Shown: positions 9,429-19,685, numbered from the stretch's first letter. The stretch: DNA of 64,000 nucleotides from an uncultured Eudoraea sp. (GCF_947260015.1 NZ_CAMYOM010000006.1:1-64000), one strand, 5' to 3'. Notes: generated by a model from the sequence alone, not told the origin. Translations and numbers: made by a program.

Positions 9429-10535
9429 ATGAAACGATTCAGAGGATTCATCATTAAAGAGTTTTATCACATTTTTAGGGATAAGCGATCACTGTTTATT
9501 CTCTTTGGAATGCCTATAGCCCAGATTTTGTTGTTTGGTTTCGCCATTACCAATGAAATAAATAACGTGGATATTGCTGTTTTAGACCATTCAAAGGATG
9601 CTAGCTCGGAAGAAATAATTAATAAAATTTCGGCATCCTCATATTTTAGTATAGATCAGTTTATTGAGAGAGAATCTGATATAGAAACTGTTTTTAAGCA
9701 AGGAAAAGTTAAGGCAGTTTTAAACTTTGAAAAGGATTTCAGCAAAAAAATAATCAAAGAAAACAAAGCCTATATACAGATTATTACTGACGCCACAGAC
9801 CCCAATACAGCAAATACAATTTATAATTATGTGACAGCAATTCTTCAAAATTATCAGCAGAGTAAAAATAGAAATATTACAACTCCCTATCAGATTACTC
9901 CTCAAACACGAATGGTTTACAACCCTGAACTGAAAAGCGTTTTTATGTTTGTTCCCGGGGTTATGACCATTATTTTAATGCTCGTCTCTGCAATGATGAC
10001 CTCAATTTCAATAACCAGGGAAAAAGAATTAGGTACCATGGAAATTCTTTTGGTTTCTCCTTTAAAACCCATCCAGGTAATTGTGGGCAAGGTGGTGCCC
10101 TATATTTTTCTATCGGTAATAAATGCCATTGTCATTGTTGTTTTAAGCATTTTTATTTTCAAAATGCCTGTTGAAGGGAGTCTGTTTTTATTGGGATTGG
10201 AAAGTGTGTTGTTTATAATTACTGCATTGGCACTTGGTATTTTAATCTCCACAATAGCTACGACACAACAAACAGCCATGATGATTTCTTTAATGGGGTT
10301 AATGCTTCCGGTGATCTTATTATCAGGTTTTATTTTCCCTATAGCCAGCATGCCGTTCATCTTGCAAATCATCAGCAATATAGTACCTGCCAAATGGTTT
10401 ATCATAATTATAAAAGGAATCATGCTTAAAGGTGTCGGGCTTCAGTTTATTTGGAAGGAAACCTTGATTTTGTTTGGAATGACGGTGTTTTTTATTGGGT
10501 TGAGTGTTAAGAAATATAAAATCCGATTAGAATAA
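9429..10535 (+). CDS. ABC-2 type permease 1
   Basis: 368 residues with ABC2_membrane_3 topology: one N-terminal helix (LFILFGMPIAQILLFGFAI), a large periplasmic loop of about 150 residues, then five to six helices. The motif TREKELGTMEILLVSPLKPIQVIVGKVVPY, which spans the cytoplasmic coupling helix, is typical of YbhS/YbhR permeases. It pairs with permease 2 as the transmembrane heterodimer of the exporter. The stop and the next start overlap by one base. Confidence 0.92.
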   Translation: MKRFRGFIIKEFYHIFRDKRSLFILFGMPIAQILLFGFAITNEINNVDIAVLDHSKDASSEEIINKISASSYFSIDQFIERESDIETVFKQGKVKAVLNFEKDFSKKIIKENKAYIQIITDATDPNTANTIYNYVTAILQNYQQSKNRNITTPYQITPQTRMVYNPELKSVFMFVPGVMTIILMLVSAMMTSISITREKELGTMEILLVSPLKPIQVIVGKVVPYIFLSVINAIVIVVLSIFIFKMPVEGSLFLLGLESVLFIITALALGILISTIATTQQTAMMISLMGLMLPVILLSGFIFPIASMPFILQIISNIVPAKWFIIIIKGIMLKGVGLQFIWKETLILFGMTVFFIGLSVKKYKIRLE

Positions 10536-11656
10536 TGAAGACCATTGGATATATCATACAAAAGGAGTTTAAGCAGATCTTTCGAAATAAGGGGATGCTT
10601 CCTATTATCTTTATTTTACCGCTGGTCCAACTCGTTATATTGGCAAATGCGGCTACTTTTGAAATTAAAAACATCAAATTTGCCTATATAGATAATGACC
10701 ATTCGACAACTTCAAGGGAGTTAATTGAAAAGTTTGATGCATCGACCTTTTTTAATGTCCTGGCCAACTATTCTTCCGTAAAACAATCGAATTCCGCAAT
10801 GTTAAATGGAGATGTGGATGTGGTTCTGGAGATACCATCTTATTTTGAGCGTGATTTGCTAAAAAAGAAACATAACAATTTAGGACTTACCATAAATGCA
10901 ATAGACGGAGCAACAGCGGGTGTAGAAAGTGTTTACGTGAATCAGATTATACAAAGTTTCAATAAAAACCTGAGAATTGAACTAATGGCGGCTCCGGATT
11001 TATTGGCTAAACCAATAAACATTACATCCATTCCTTCCTTTTGGTACAATGAAACTTTAAATTATAAAACCTTTATGGTACCAGGAATATTGGTATTGCT
11101 GGTAACAATGATTACCCTTTTCCTTTCCGGGATGAATATTGTGCGGGAAAAGGAAATTGGTACTTTGGAGCAAATTAACGTAACACCAATAAAAAAAAGT
11201 GAGTTTATTATAGGAAAACTGTTCCCATTTTGGGTAATAGGTATGGGATTGTTAACCATTGGACTAATCATTGCAAAACTCATTTTTGATATTCCCATAG
11301 TGGGTAGTTTAGCCTTAATGTATGCGTATACTTCTATTTATATTTTTGTGGTTTTGGGGATAGGATTATTTATTTCTAATTACACAGACACCCAACAACA
11401 AGCCATGTTTATTGCATGGTTCTTTATGGTGATTTTTATACTAATGAGTGGCTTATTCACACCAATAGAGAGCATGCCACAATGGGCACAGATAATTACT
11501 GAATTTAATCCTATAAAATATTTTGTTGAAGTCATGCGAATGGTAATGCTAAAAGGCTCGTCTTTTAACGATATATTACCTCAATTCTTAAAGACCGTGC
11601 TTTATGCTCTGGTCATGAATGCACTGGCTGTCTGGAGTTATAAAAAAACCAATTGA
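10535..11656 (+). CDS. ABC-2 type permease 2
   Basis: 373 residues, same topology as permease 1 and a paralogue of it: N-terminal helix, large extracytoplasmic loop, then a helix cluster with VREKEIGTLEQINVTPIKKSEF as the coupling region and the conserved MSGLFTPIESMPQWAQ loop. Last gene of the TetR-TolC-HlyD-ABC-ABC-permease-permease operon. Known relatives export drugs, dyes or Na+; the substrate here is not known. The convergent transhydrogenase operon ends 61 bp downstream. Confidence 0.92.
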   Translation: MKTIGYIIQKEFKQIFRNKGMLPIIFILPLVQLVILANAATFEIKNIKFAYIDNDHSTTSRELIEKFDASTFFNVLANYSSVKQSNSAMLNGDVDVVLEIPSYFERDLLKKKHNNLGLTINAIDGATAGVESVYVNQIIQSFNKNLRIELMAAPDLLAKPINITSIPSFWYNETLNYKTFMVPGILVLLVTMITLFLSGMNIVREKEIGTLEQINVTPIKKSEFIIGKLFPFWVIGMGLLTIGLIIAKLIFDIPIVGSLALMYAYTSIYIFVVLGIGLFISNYTDTQQQAMFIAWFFMVIFILMSGLFTPIESMPQWAQIITEFNPIKYFVEVMRMVMLKGSSFNDILPQFLKTVLYALVMNALAVWSYKKTN

Positions 11657-11717
11657 CAAGGAGTTTATCGCGGTAAGGCAAAGCATTAACTCCAAATTGG
11701 AATACCCACCCACCTCA

Positions 11718-13097
11718 TTACATATTTTTAAGTTCACTTACTAATTTGGTCAAAGCTGCTTTTGCATCCCCAAAAAGCATAACTGTTTTATCATTGTAGA
11801 ACAGTTCATTCTCAATTCCGGCATATCCGGCATTCATGGTACGTTTATTAACGATGATATGTTTTGCGTTTTCAACATCAAGGATAGGCATGCCATAGAT
11901 GGGACTTGAAGGATCGTTATGTGCAGCAGGATTCACCACATCATTTGCCCCAACTACAAGAACAACATCGGTATTTTTAAATTGAGGATTAATATCATCC
12001 ATTTCTAACAGCAGGGAATAATCCACATTGCTTTCTGCCAGCAGTACATTCATATGACCAGGCATACGACCTGCAACGGGGTGAATGGCATATGTAACAT
12101 TAACTCCTTTCTTAGTCAGTAATTCTTCTAATTCATGAATGACGTGTTGTGCCTGTGCAACCGCTAAACCATAGCCCGGAACTATAATTACGTTTGTAGC
12201 ATAGTTTAGCATTATTGCCGAATCGCTGGGGTTTGTTTTTTTTATGGTCCCTAAAGTTTTGTTTGCTCCGGGTACTGAATCTGTTGCGCCAAAAGTTCCA
12301 AAAATAACAGCGGCCAGGGTTCTATTCATTCCCTTGCACATGGCAATTGTCAGGATAATACCTGCCGAACCTACAAGGATACCCCCTATCAGCATGACCA
12401 TATTAGATAATAAAACTCCTGTAATAGCAGCCGCAATACCTGTTAATGAATTCAATAATGATATTACCACGGGCATATCTGCACCACCAATGGGAAGTAC
12501 AAATAAGATTCCGTAAATTAACCCGGCAGCTAATAAAGCAAATACCAAAACCTCGTTGCTGGCACCGGCAGTTACCATAAAGAATGCAAAAGCCACTATT
12601 CCAGCTAAAAATAAATTGTTCACTGAATTGTGATAGGGAATCTTTATCACACTTTTTATGGATCCGTTTAATTTCCCCCAGGCTATCATACTTCCGGAAA
12701 AAGTTATTGCACCTATAATAATTCCGGAGACAATAGTGGTAGTTATCATCTTATCCCCTCCATCTTTGCTGAATTCTACAAGCCCAATTAAAGCTGCACT
12801 TGCTCCCCCAAAACCATTAAACAAGGAAACCAACTCGGGCATCTTGGTCATCTTTACTTTGATGGCCATCCAGCCCCCAATTACAGACCCTATAAGTATT
12901 GCCAGTCCAATAAGAATATATATAGTTGTTGGAACCCGTAAATCATGGATAAAAATAGTTCCTGCAATGGCAAGGCCCATTCCTGAGGCAGCAATTAAAT
13001 TTCCATTTTTGGCTGTTGCAGGGTGTCCCAGCTTTTTTAATCCAATAATAAAAGCTATTGTAGATACCAGATAGATAAGACTCAATGAAATACTCAT
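11718..13097 (-). CDS. pntB: NAD(P) transhydrogenase beta subunit
   Basis: 459 residues. The N-terminal ~270 residues hold about eight to nine membrane helices (dII). The C-terminal ~175 residues form the NADP-binding dIII domain with VIIVPGYGLAVAQAQH, HPVAGRMPGHMNVLLAE and VVLVVGANDVVNPAA. Together with the two upstream genes it makes the proton-translocating transhydrogenase, which drives NADP+ reduction by NADH with the proton-motive force in the inner membrane. The start overlaps the end of the preceding gene by 1 bp. Confidence 0.96.
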   Translation of the reverse strand: MSISLSLIYLVSTIAFIIGLKKLGHPATAKNGNLIAASGMGLAIAGTIFIHDLRVPTTIYILIGLAILIGSVIGGWMAIKVKMTKMPELVSLFNGFGGASAALIGLVEFSKDGGDKMITTTIVSGIIIGAITFSGSMIAWGKLNGSIKSVIKIPYHNSVNNLFLAGIVAFAFFMVTAGASNEVLVFALLAAGLIYGILFVLPIGGADMPVVISLLNSLTGIAAAITGVLLSNMVMLIGGILVGSAGIILTIAMCKGMNRTLAAVIFGTFGATDSVPGANKTLGTIKKTNPSDSAIMLNYATNVIIVPGYGLAVAQAQHVIHELEELLTKKGVNVTYAIHPVAGRMPGHMNVLLAESNVDYSLLLEMDDINPQFKNTDVVLVVGANDVVNPAAHNDPSSPIYGMPILDVENAKHIIVNKRTMNAGYAGIENELFYNDKTVMLFGDAKAALTKLVSELKNM

Positions 13098-13405
13098 TAA
13101 CTTTTCTTTTTAAACATTTTAAGCATCCTGCCGGTAACGGCAAAACCACCGACAACATTTAAGATTCCTAATACCACCGCAATAAATCCAAGAGTAAGCG
13201 CAAAATAATTATCCGGGTCCGCATTTAACATCACTAATATTGCCCCTACAACTACCACACCACTTAAGGCATTTGCTCCTGACATTAATGGTGTATGTAA
13301 TACAGCCGGAATATGTTTAATGACCTCTACCCCTAAAAATACGGCGAGGATCAGGATATAAATCATTTCGATATTAGTACCGATAAATTCTAATAATCCA
13401 TTCAT
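13097..13405 (-). CDS. pntAB: NAD(P) transhydrogenase alpha subunit, membrane part
   Basis: 102 residues with three to four hydrophobic helices, including FLGVEVIKHIPAVLHTPLMSG and LSGVVVVGAILVM. This is the membrane segment that in E. coli is fused to the C-terminus of PntA. Here it is a separate polypeptide, the three-gene arrangement common in many bacteria. It sits between the NAD-binding subunit (12 bp upstream) and PntB (1-bp overlap) in one operon. Confidence 0.94.
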   Translation of the reverse strand: MNGLLEFIGTNIEMIYILILAVFLGVEVIKHIPAVLHTPLMSGANALSGVVVVGAILVMLNADPDNYFALTLGFIAVVLGILNVVGGFAVTGRMLKMFKKKS

Positions 13406-13417
13406 ATTAATTGCTTT

Positions 13418-14515
13418 TTATTTTCTGATGATTCCGTTGTGAACTATTAAAGTTTCATCCGTAATTTGTTCTTCAGTATCCCATTTCAACTCAGTATCTT
13501 TTGTTAGGTGTTTAATAAAATTGTACATGTTTTTTGCGTACAATTCACTTGCATTTGTTGAAACACTTTCCGGAGCGATACTGGTACCAATTACCTTTAC
13601 ACCATTTCTCGTTACCGTTTTATTCAGCATACTTATTTCACAATTTCCTCCCTGAGCAGCCGCTAAATCTATAATTACCGCGCCGTTTTTCATATTTAGA
13701 ACTTGCTCTTCGGTGATTAAAATTGGTGATTTTTTACCCGGGATACCGGCAGTAGTAATTACTAAATCTGCTTTATAGAGCGACTTATTAACCGCTTCTT
13801 TTTGTCTTTGGATATAATCTTCTGAAGCTTCTTTGGCGTAACCACTTTCAGATTCTCCATTAGCTCCTTCAACCATAATAAACTTTGCACCCAAGGATTC
13901 TACCTGCTCTTTGGTCTCTAATCTAATATCGGTAGCCTTAACCATAGCGCCTAAACGTTTAGCCGTGGCTATAGCTTGTAGACCTGCAACGCCTACGCCA
14001 TAAATCAATACTCGCGCCGGTTTAATTGTCCCGGCTGCAGTCATCATCAATGGAAATATTTTTTTCATTTCATAGGCCCCAAGAATAACTGATTTATATC
14101 CGGCCAAATTGCTCTGTGAACTCAACACATCCATGTCCTGAGCTCTGGAAATACGGGGTATGGCATCCATCGAAAATGCGGATGCACCTTTCGCTGCAAT
14201 TTTTTGAATTAATTCCGGCTTGGATTTGTGATACAAGTGACTTATCAAAACATGGTCCTTGTTTACTAATTTTAAATCTTCTTCATTAAAGGGATTAATT
14301 TTTATAAGAATTTGAGAGTCTTTAAAAACTACATCTCTCTTTTGTACTTTTGCTCCAGCTTCTCTGTAGTCTGAATTTTTAAAAGAAGAATAGGCACCTG
14401 CATCATCTTCAACAATTAATTCAAAACCCTTATCAGTCAATTTTTTTGCAATCCCAGGTGAGATCGAAACACGTTTTTCGCCTTTTTGAGTTTCCTTCAA
14501 TATGCCTATTTTCAT
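13418..14515 (-). CDS. pntAA: NAD(P) transhydrogenase alpha subunit, NAD-binding part
   Basis: 365 residues of the alanine-dehydrogenase/PNT-N type. It starts MKIGILKETQKGEKRVSISP, has the Rossmann motif YGVGVAGLQAIATAKRLGA near residue 172, and shows the conserved AQGGNCE. This is the cytoplasmic dI domain that binds NAD(H). It is the first gene of the transhydrogenase operon and is preceded by a good TAnnTTTG promoter at 14563-14570. Confidence 0.95.
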   Translation of the reverse strand: MKIGILKETQKGEKRVSISPGIAKKLTDKGFELIVEDDAGAYSSFKNSDYREAGAKVQKRDVVFKDSQILIKINPFNEEDLKLVNKDHVLISHLYHKSKPELIQKIAAKGASAFSMDAIPRISRAQDMDVLSSQSNLAGYKSVILGAYEMKKIFPLMMTAAGTIKPARVLIYGVGVAGLQAIATAKRLGAMVKATDIRLETKEQVESLGAKFIMVEGANGESESGYAKEASEDYIQRQKEAVNKSLYKADLVITTAGIPGKKSPILITEEQVLNMKNGAVIIDLAAAQGGNCEISMLNKTVTRNGVKVIGTSIAPESVSTNASELYAKNMYNFIKHLTKDTELKWDTEEQITDETLIVHNGIIRK

Positions 14516-14562
14516 TTTAGCTTTTGATTTATTCGCGAACTGTAATTTTTAGTCTTGGCCTG

Positions 14563-14570
14563 CAAATTTA
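14563..14570 (-). promoter_or_regulatory. Promoter -7 element of the pnt operon
   Basis: On the minus strand TAAATTTG fits TAnnTTTG exactly, about 48 bp before the pntAA start. The rest of the 415-bp space between pntAA and the next gene (14516-14930) is AT-rich and holds no other gene that I can support. Confidence 0.55.
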
Positions 14571-14895
14571 GGGGATTATTAAAAAAATAAACTAACTATT
14601 TCCTGATTTATTTATTCCGACAAACAGTTTAATAGAATTCAAATTGGCGAAAAGGTGGATATAAAAAATTCAGTTCTAATTAATCCTTGAAAATATGCTA
14701 TTTTTTTTAATTCTACACATATCATATAAAAAGTGTCACGGATTTTTTATAGGTGACTATTAGAGTTAGTAGTATTTAACTGGTTATTAATTACAATTAG
14801 CACAATTTGGCTGGTCCAAAATTAATATTATTTGATTTTCACAACCATATAGGTCTGTTTGGCAACAAAAATGATATCTGTTTTGAAGAAGCTAC

Positions 14896-14903
14896 TAGAT
14901 TTG
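14896..14903 (+). promoter_or_regulatory. Promoter -7 element of the outer-membrane protein gene
   Basis: TAGATTTG matches TAnnTTTG, 27 bp before the ATG at 14931. A promoter here rules against the longer reading frame that begins at a TTG further upstream. Confidence 0.5.
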
Positions 14904-14930
14904 GCGTTCTATAATGAAAAGTCAGTACAA

Positions 14931-15440
14931 ATGAAAAATACAATTTTGGCATTAGCTTTCGCATTTTCAGGAATGGGATTGTATGCGCAAGAAGGACTAA
15001 GGGTAGGAATACACGCAGGTTTGCCTATTGATGATTTTAATGATGAAATAAGCCTGATGGCAGGTTTGGACCTGGGGTATATGTGGGCTCTGGGAGAAGT
15101 AGTGGACCTGGGGATAAGTACGGGACTAATTTACGGATTTAAAGAATCTTTTCAATCGGATGTAATTGTTTCAGGACTAACTGATGTCCAATTTGTCCCA
15201 CTTGCCGCATCCGTAAGAATTTGGCCTTCCAATTCATTCTCATTCGGAATTGACGGCGGGTATGGCCTTGGATTGAATGAAGGCAATGATGGCGGAATTT
15301 ATTACAGACCCATAATAGGCTATTTATTGGGGCCTTTGACAGAAATTAATCTTTCCTATACCGGAATACAATTAGAAAACAGAACCTGGAATACGGTTTC
15401 CCTTGGATTCTTGCACACTTTCGAATTTAATAACGACTAA
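14931..15440 (+). CDS. Small outer-membrane beta-barrel protein
   Basis: 169 residues from the ATG at 14931. A signal peptide (MKNTILALAFAFSGMGLYAQ) is followed by alternating hydrophobic/polar strands rich in glycine and aromatics (VGIHAGLPIDDF, GLDLGYMW, LGISTGLIYGF, FGIDGGYGLGL), as in eight-stranded OmpX/OmpW-like barrels. It ends in a terminal phenylalanine-rich strand (FLHTFEF). The frame continues 24 codons upstream to a TTG, but that would bury the signal peptide. The stop overlaps the end of the convergent aldo/keto reductase gene by 4 bp. No specific function is visible. Confidence 0.8.
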   Translation: MKNTILALAFAFSGMGLYAQEGLRVGIHAGLPIDDFNDEISLMAGLDLGYMWALGEVVDLGISTGLIYGFKESFQSDVIVSGLTDVQFVPLAASVRIWPSNSFSFGIDGGYGLGLNEGNDGGIYYRPIIGYLLGPLTEINLSYTGIQLENRTWNTVSLGFLHTFEFNND

Positions 15441-16429
15441 TCCTGTAATATTTCTTCGATCATTTTTAGTTCCTCAGGGGCTAATGCCATTTTATCAAGA
15501 ATCTCAACCGCATCTTCTATTTGCGATACCTTGCTGGCACCTATTATTACTGAAGTTACTCTTTTATCCCTTAATACCCAGGAAAGAGCAAGTTGTGCCA
15601 TTTTTTGTCCTCTCGACTCAGCAATTTCATTCAGTCTTTTTACCTTAGCGATCTTTTCAGGGGTGATGTCTGATGACTGCAAATAGCTATCCGATTTTGA
15701 TGCCCTGGAGCCTTCGGGAATACCTTTAAGATATTTATTGGTTAACAGTCCCTGGAATAAAGGGCTGAAAACTACAGAACCCACGCCATTTTTTTCGAGC
15801 ACATCCAATAAACCATCTTCTACCCATCTGTTGAACATACTATAAGACGGTTGATGAACCAGGCATGGTGTACCGAGTTCTTTCAAAATATCTATAGCTT
15901 TCTGCGATTGTTCCGGGTCGTAGGAAGAAATACCTGCATACAACGCTTTTCCGGATCGTACAATCTGATCCAGGGCCATCATGGTCTCTTCGAGAGGAGT
16001 ATTCGGGTCGGGACGATGGCTATAAAAAATATCCACATAGTCCAGCCCCATGCGTTTCAAACTTTGATTGCAACTGGCAATAAGATATTTTCTGGAACCC
16101 CATTCACCATATGGTCCGGGCCACATATCATAGCCTGCTTTAGAAGTGATAATCAATTCGTCTCTATAGGATTGTAAATCAGACTTTAGAATTCTTCCAA
16201 AAGTCTCTTCGGCAGAGCCATATGGAGGCCCGTAATTGTTGGCAAGGTCAAAATGGGTTATCCCAAGATCAAATGCCCTTAGCACCATATTTCTGCCATT
16301 TTCATAAACATCTATGCCTCCAAAGTTATGCCATAACCCCAGGGATATTGCCGGTAGTAATAAACCACTGTTGCCACAACGGTTGTATTTCATTTTTGTG
16401 TACCGATCTTTATTTGCAGTGAATTTCAT
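15437..16429 (-). CDS. Aldo/keto reductase (YghZ/Gpr-like)
   Basis: 330 residues, a full-length AKR TIM barrel. The catalytic region shows FDLANNYGPPYGSAEE with the Asp and Tyr, SKAGYDMWPGPYG with the Lys, and YSHRPDPNTP with the His. The N-terminus NRYTKMKYNRCGNSGLLLPAISLGLWHNFG matches the E. coli YghZ (GpR, AKR14A1) pattern, which reduces L-glyceraldehyde 3-phosphate and methylglyoxal with NADPH; residues 7-36. This supports the longer start at 16429 over the internal ATG at 16393. Cytoplasmic, single gene. Confidence 0.92.
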   Translation of the reverse strand: MKFTANKDRYTKMKYNRCGNSGLLLPAISLGLWHNFGGIDVYENGRNMVLRAFDLGITHFDLANNYGPPYGSAEETFGRILKSDLQSYRDELIITSKAGYDMWPGPYGEWGSRKYLIASCNQSLKRMGLDYVDIFYSHRPDPNTPLEETMMALDQIVRSGKALYAGISSYDPEQSQKAIDILKELGTPCLVHQPSYSMFNRWVEDGLLDVLEKNGVGSVVFSPLFQGLLTNKYLKGIPEGSRASKSDSYLQSSDITPEKIAKVKRLNEIAESRGQKMAQLALSWVLRDKRVTSVIIGASKVSQIEDAVEILDKMALAPEELKMIEEILQD

Positions 16430-16740
16430 GTGTGATAAGCTAATTGTTGGATTTTTGTTCGATACACTAAGGCGAGGAAGTTATTTATAAGTCATCCGTG
16501 CTTTTTTCAGGCTTTGAAAATATAGGGTTTGCTCAAAAACCAAGGTATTTTTAGTATATCAAGTGCTGATTAATTATTGCAATTGATAGTGCTCATTGTA
16601 CAAATCGCTATAAATATAGTACAAAATGTCAAAGGAATGACGCTACCCATCAGGTCTTAGGAAATAATTGACTTGGTGAATAAAATATAAGAAACGCAGT
16701 TTTTAGATTATAAAGGACAGTAGTTAATTTTTGGATTTGC
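16430..16740. other. Intergenic region with no recognised feature
   Basis: 311 bp between two minus-strand genes. It is AT-rich and should hold the promoter of the aldo/keto reductase, but I find no exact TAnnTTTG, no strong hairpin and no convincing small reading frame. Confidence 0.5.
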
Positions 16741-18681
16741 CTATAGAATAAATCGTTTTATCCTGTTGGAGTCATCCTTTAAAAAGACTTCTCCTTCTAC
16801 CAGATCAATGGCATAATTTGGTTTTCTGTTTTTTCCAAGAGGAATACTGCTTTCACTTTCACCGGTATCTTTATTAATTTTTAAAAGTTCAATTCCATTT
16901 TCATTTTTAGTAAGGACCATGCAATAGTTTCTTGCCTCTTTTGTGGCTTTGAATCTTTTATTGGCAGCTTTAAAAGCTAATCCAGCTGCACTCCCTGCGG
17001 ATTTACCCATTTCATTATAGGCAGTTCCCAATTGTGCAAATGTTTGTCCCTCAACTGTATTGAGGCCTTGTTGGGCTCCTGCCTCCTGTAATACTCCGGA
17101 AGCCATTGTACTTACTGCGGAAACATAACCGGCATAAACGGTTCCGGCAAATAGTAATGCTCTTTTCCACCCTTCTTCTCTTGGTGAGGCATAATATTTT
17201 TGAAATAATAATGCACCGTTATAATCATACATCGCAAAATTTTGATCAGAACTTAAGAGGATCCCTTTTTCCCTTAACTCTAAAATATTGGGGGATTCAT
17301 TTTCATTAAATTTAACTGGTTCTGAGGCTGCCATATCAATTGCTCCACTGTCAAGATTAACACTTATTACAGCCCCGGCTTTATTATCATAGGTGTATAA
17401 ATGGTTCCCATTTCGGACTACCAACTTATAATGAGTTTTTAGGTCTTTATCCCATAAAAGATCTCCGGTAGTGGTATTCACTATATTCATTTCTTCGGCT
17501 GTGGCATATAGTATTCCATGCTCTGTGGTAAGTGTATAGCCTACATGGCCTTTAACCTTGATGGTTTTATCAAATGTGAAGAGTCCATTTTTAGTATCGA
17601 GATAATTTAAAAAATGTTTTTCGTTTCTGCTGGTGATGACCAACATACCGTCTTGGGTTGGGGTGTAATCATAGACTCCTCCTTTTATACTTATCCCCTT
17701 TCCTTTCTTACCCCAAAGTCCCGCACCATCTTCCATGGCGTAAAGATTTACCCTGGAATTTTGTTTTCCTTGTGGCAGAATCAATAGATCATTGTTTAAC
17801 CATGCCGTCAGTCCCAATTGACCTTTAACCTCAACCGGATCTTTCCAAAGCAATTCTCCATTTGCAACATCATATGCTCTATATGTAGAAGTGAAGGTTA
17901 CAATGGTATTACCATTGGAAGACATCGACTGATTTTCATTGCTTTGTTCTGTTCCTATAACAAAATAGTCCCCGGATGGGTGCATATTAAAATCAAGCTT
18001 AATTTCCATGCCTTCAGAGGCCGCCTCGGCTACATCCTTAAGGAGATTGCCAAAAGCACCCATTTTACTAAGTTGTTTGGCCTCACTGGAATTATCTATA
18101 CTCCAGATAACATCTCCTGTTTTAGATTTAATTTTTACATTTTTCAACAAGGTTATACCTAATAATTCATCTTCATTTAGCTCAACCATATCTACTAATT
18201 TACCAAAACTACCTTCTTTACTCCAGAGTACATTACCGGATGTAATGTCCATTGAAAGTGCCATATCTTCACCGGATACAGATTTCCCTGCTACAACTAT
18301 TGCATTAGACTGGTACAGCACAAAGTGCTGTTTTACTTTTTTAATACCATGTTCAAAAGAGTTAAATACTTTAGTGCCATCAAACAGATTAATTATAAAC
18401 AATCCTTTTTCTGTCTCAATTTTGGCAAAGGGTGTATTCTCCAGTTCTGAGAATGAACTTTCATCTAAACGACCAAAAGTTTCGTCGCTCCAGATCACCT
18501 CACCACTGTTACTATCAATTCCGAACAAACCAGAATTGGTTTGCACTATATAATTTCCAAGCGCACTTACAGTCTGCCAATTAACTTCATTATCAAAAGT
18601 TGAGGTCCATGTTTCTTCAGATTGAGCAAACAGGGAAAAGCTAATTAATACGAATGAGTATCCAATAATTTTTTTAAGCAT
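16741..18681 (-). CDS. Exported PQQ-like beta-propeller protein
   Basis: 646 residues from the ATG at 18681 (a TTG 16 codons upstream is less likely because the signal peptide MLKKIIGYSFVLISFSLFAQ starts here). Repeated W-x-D motifs such as GLFGIDSNSGEVIWSDETFG, MDITSGNVLWSKEG, VANGELLWKDPV and NTTTGDLLWDKDL mark PQQ/WD-like propeller blades. No quinone-binding residues are apparent, so it is probably a binding or scaffold protein of the envelope rather than a dehydrogenase. A helical stretch near residues 520-590 interrupts the blades. The exported gene that precedes it is 91 bp away. Confidence 0.75.
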   Translation of the reverse strand: MLKKIIGYSFVLISFSLFAQSEETWTSTFDNEVNWQTVSALGNYIVQTNSGLFGIDSNSGEVIWSDETFGRLDESSFSELENTPFAKIETEKGLFIINLFDGTKVFNSFEHGIKKVKQHFVLYQSNAIVVAGKSVSGEDMALSMDITSGNVLWSKEGSFGKLVDMVELNEDELLGITLLKNVKIKSKTGDVIWSIDNSSEAKQLSKMGAFGNLLKDVAEAASEGMEIKLDFNMHPSGDYFVIGTEQSNENQSMSSNGNTIVTFTSTYRAYDVANGELLWKDPVEVKGQLGLTAWLNNDLLILPQGKQNSRVNLYAMEDGAGLWGKKGKGISIKGGVYDYTPTQDGMLVITSRNEKHFLNYLDTKNGLFTFDKTIKVKGHVGYTLTTEHGILYATAEEMNIVNTTTGDLLWDKDLKTHYKLVVRNGNHLYTYDNKAGAVISVNLDSGAIDMAASEPVKFNENESPNILELREKGILLSSDQNFAMYDYNGALLFQKYYASPREEGWKRALLFAGTVYAGYVSAVSTMASGVLQEAGAQQGLNTVEGQTFAQLGTAYNEMGKSAGSAAGLAFKAANKRFKATKEARNYCMVLTKNENGIELLKINKDTGESESSIPLGKNRKPNYAIDLVEGEVFLKDDSNRIKRFIL

Positions 18682-18772
18682 TTTAGTAGGTATTTGGGTT
18701 TTCGATATAGAGGTTATGTTATTAATCAAGTTTTCCAGTTACTCTGGAAACACATTCAATAGGCATTAAGGT

Positions 18773-19495
18773 CTATAAACCGGTTAAAGAATTCTGGTTA
18801 TAGTCATCAATCATTTTTACAAAGGAGGCTGCGAACTTCTTATTAACCAGTTTTCCTTCTTTCTGGCTTTCTGTAAATTGGTTTCTCAGACCGTAGTAAT
18901 TATTATCATAATTATCTTTTATATCATGCTTGTCACCTATAAAATTTAAAAGGTTTATATGCATAATATTTCTTGGGTTTTTTGAGTCCTTCTGAATGAG
19001 AAGTTGGAAGTTATCCTGAATATAATCTATAAGTTCCTGACCACCTTCCCTAACATAATCTGCCAGTTCATATGAAATAGTGCCTGTGGTTCTGGTGTAC
19101 AATCTATAAAGGTCAATTTCTCCGCTGGCAAGCTGTTCAAGGCATAATTTTTTAGGCATCATTTTTATGGCTTTCCCGGTAATGTCGGCGTATGACACTG
19201 TTTTAAATATCTGTCCGTTATCTAAATGAAAACCTTCTATCTCTTTAGGCTTTAGCTTGATTTTTTTACTGCCTTTAATTTTACCTTTCTTCAGGTATTT
19301 GGCATATGTTGAAGGAGTAATATAAGTTATTGAGTTTTGGAAACGTTGTGGATATTTATAATCCATTTGTACATAGGCTTCGTTAGATTTACCATTTTTA
19401 AAGGTAACAGAGCCTTTTTGATAGAGCCCCTGAGCTTGAAGGTTCATACATATCAAAAATAGAAGGCTGCTAAATAAGGAGATAAGGAGTTTCAT
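18773..19495 (-). CDS. Exported protein of unknown function
   Basis: 240 residues with a signal peptide (MKLLISLFSSLLFLICMNLQAQ). The mature part starts with a beta-rich region (GSVTFKNGKSNEAYVQMDY) and a lysine-rich stretch (KYLKKGKIKGSKKIKLKPKEIEGF). I recognise no domain. It lies 91 bp upstream of the propeller gene on the same strand; both are exported, so they may work together, but that is inference from position. Confidence 0.65.
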   Translation of the reverse strand: MKLLISLFSSLLFLICMNLQAQGLYQKGSVTFKNGKSNEAYVQMDYKYPQRFQNSITYITPSTYAKYLKKGKIKGSKKIKLKPKEIEGFHLDNGQIFKTVSYADITGKAIKMMPKKLCLEQLASGEIDLYRLYTRTTGTISYELADYVREGGQELIDYIQDNFQLLIQKDSKNPRNIMHINLLNFIGDKHDIKDNYDNNYYGLRNQFTESQKEGKLVNKKFAASFVKMIDDYNQNSLTGL

Positions 19496-19685
19496 AAGAT
19501 TTGGGATATGGGTTGATTTAACTCGTGAAATTAGAACGTTTCAATCTCCAAATTATTGTAAACCAAAATGTTGCGCGGATACGACAAAAAGGGGAAGATA
19601 AAGTGCTGGTGACTTTACTTCCCCCTACTATTTTCTAACCCTAATACGCTATCCAGGTACAGGATACAGAATTATAATTAGGATG

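Noticed and set aside
14859-14930. Longer reading frame of the outer-membrane protein starting at a TTG
   Set aside because: It would place 24 residues before a good signal peptide, and a TAnnTTTG promoter lies inside the extension.
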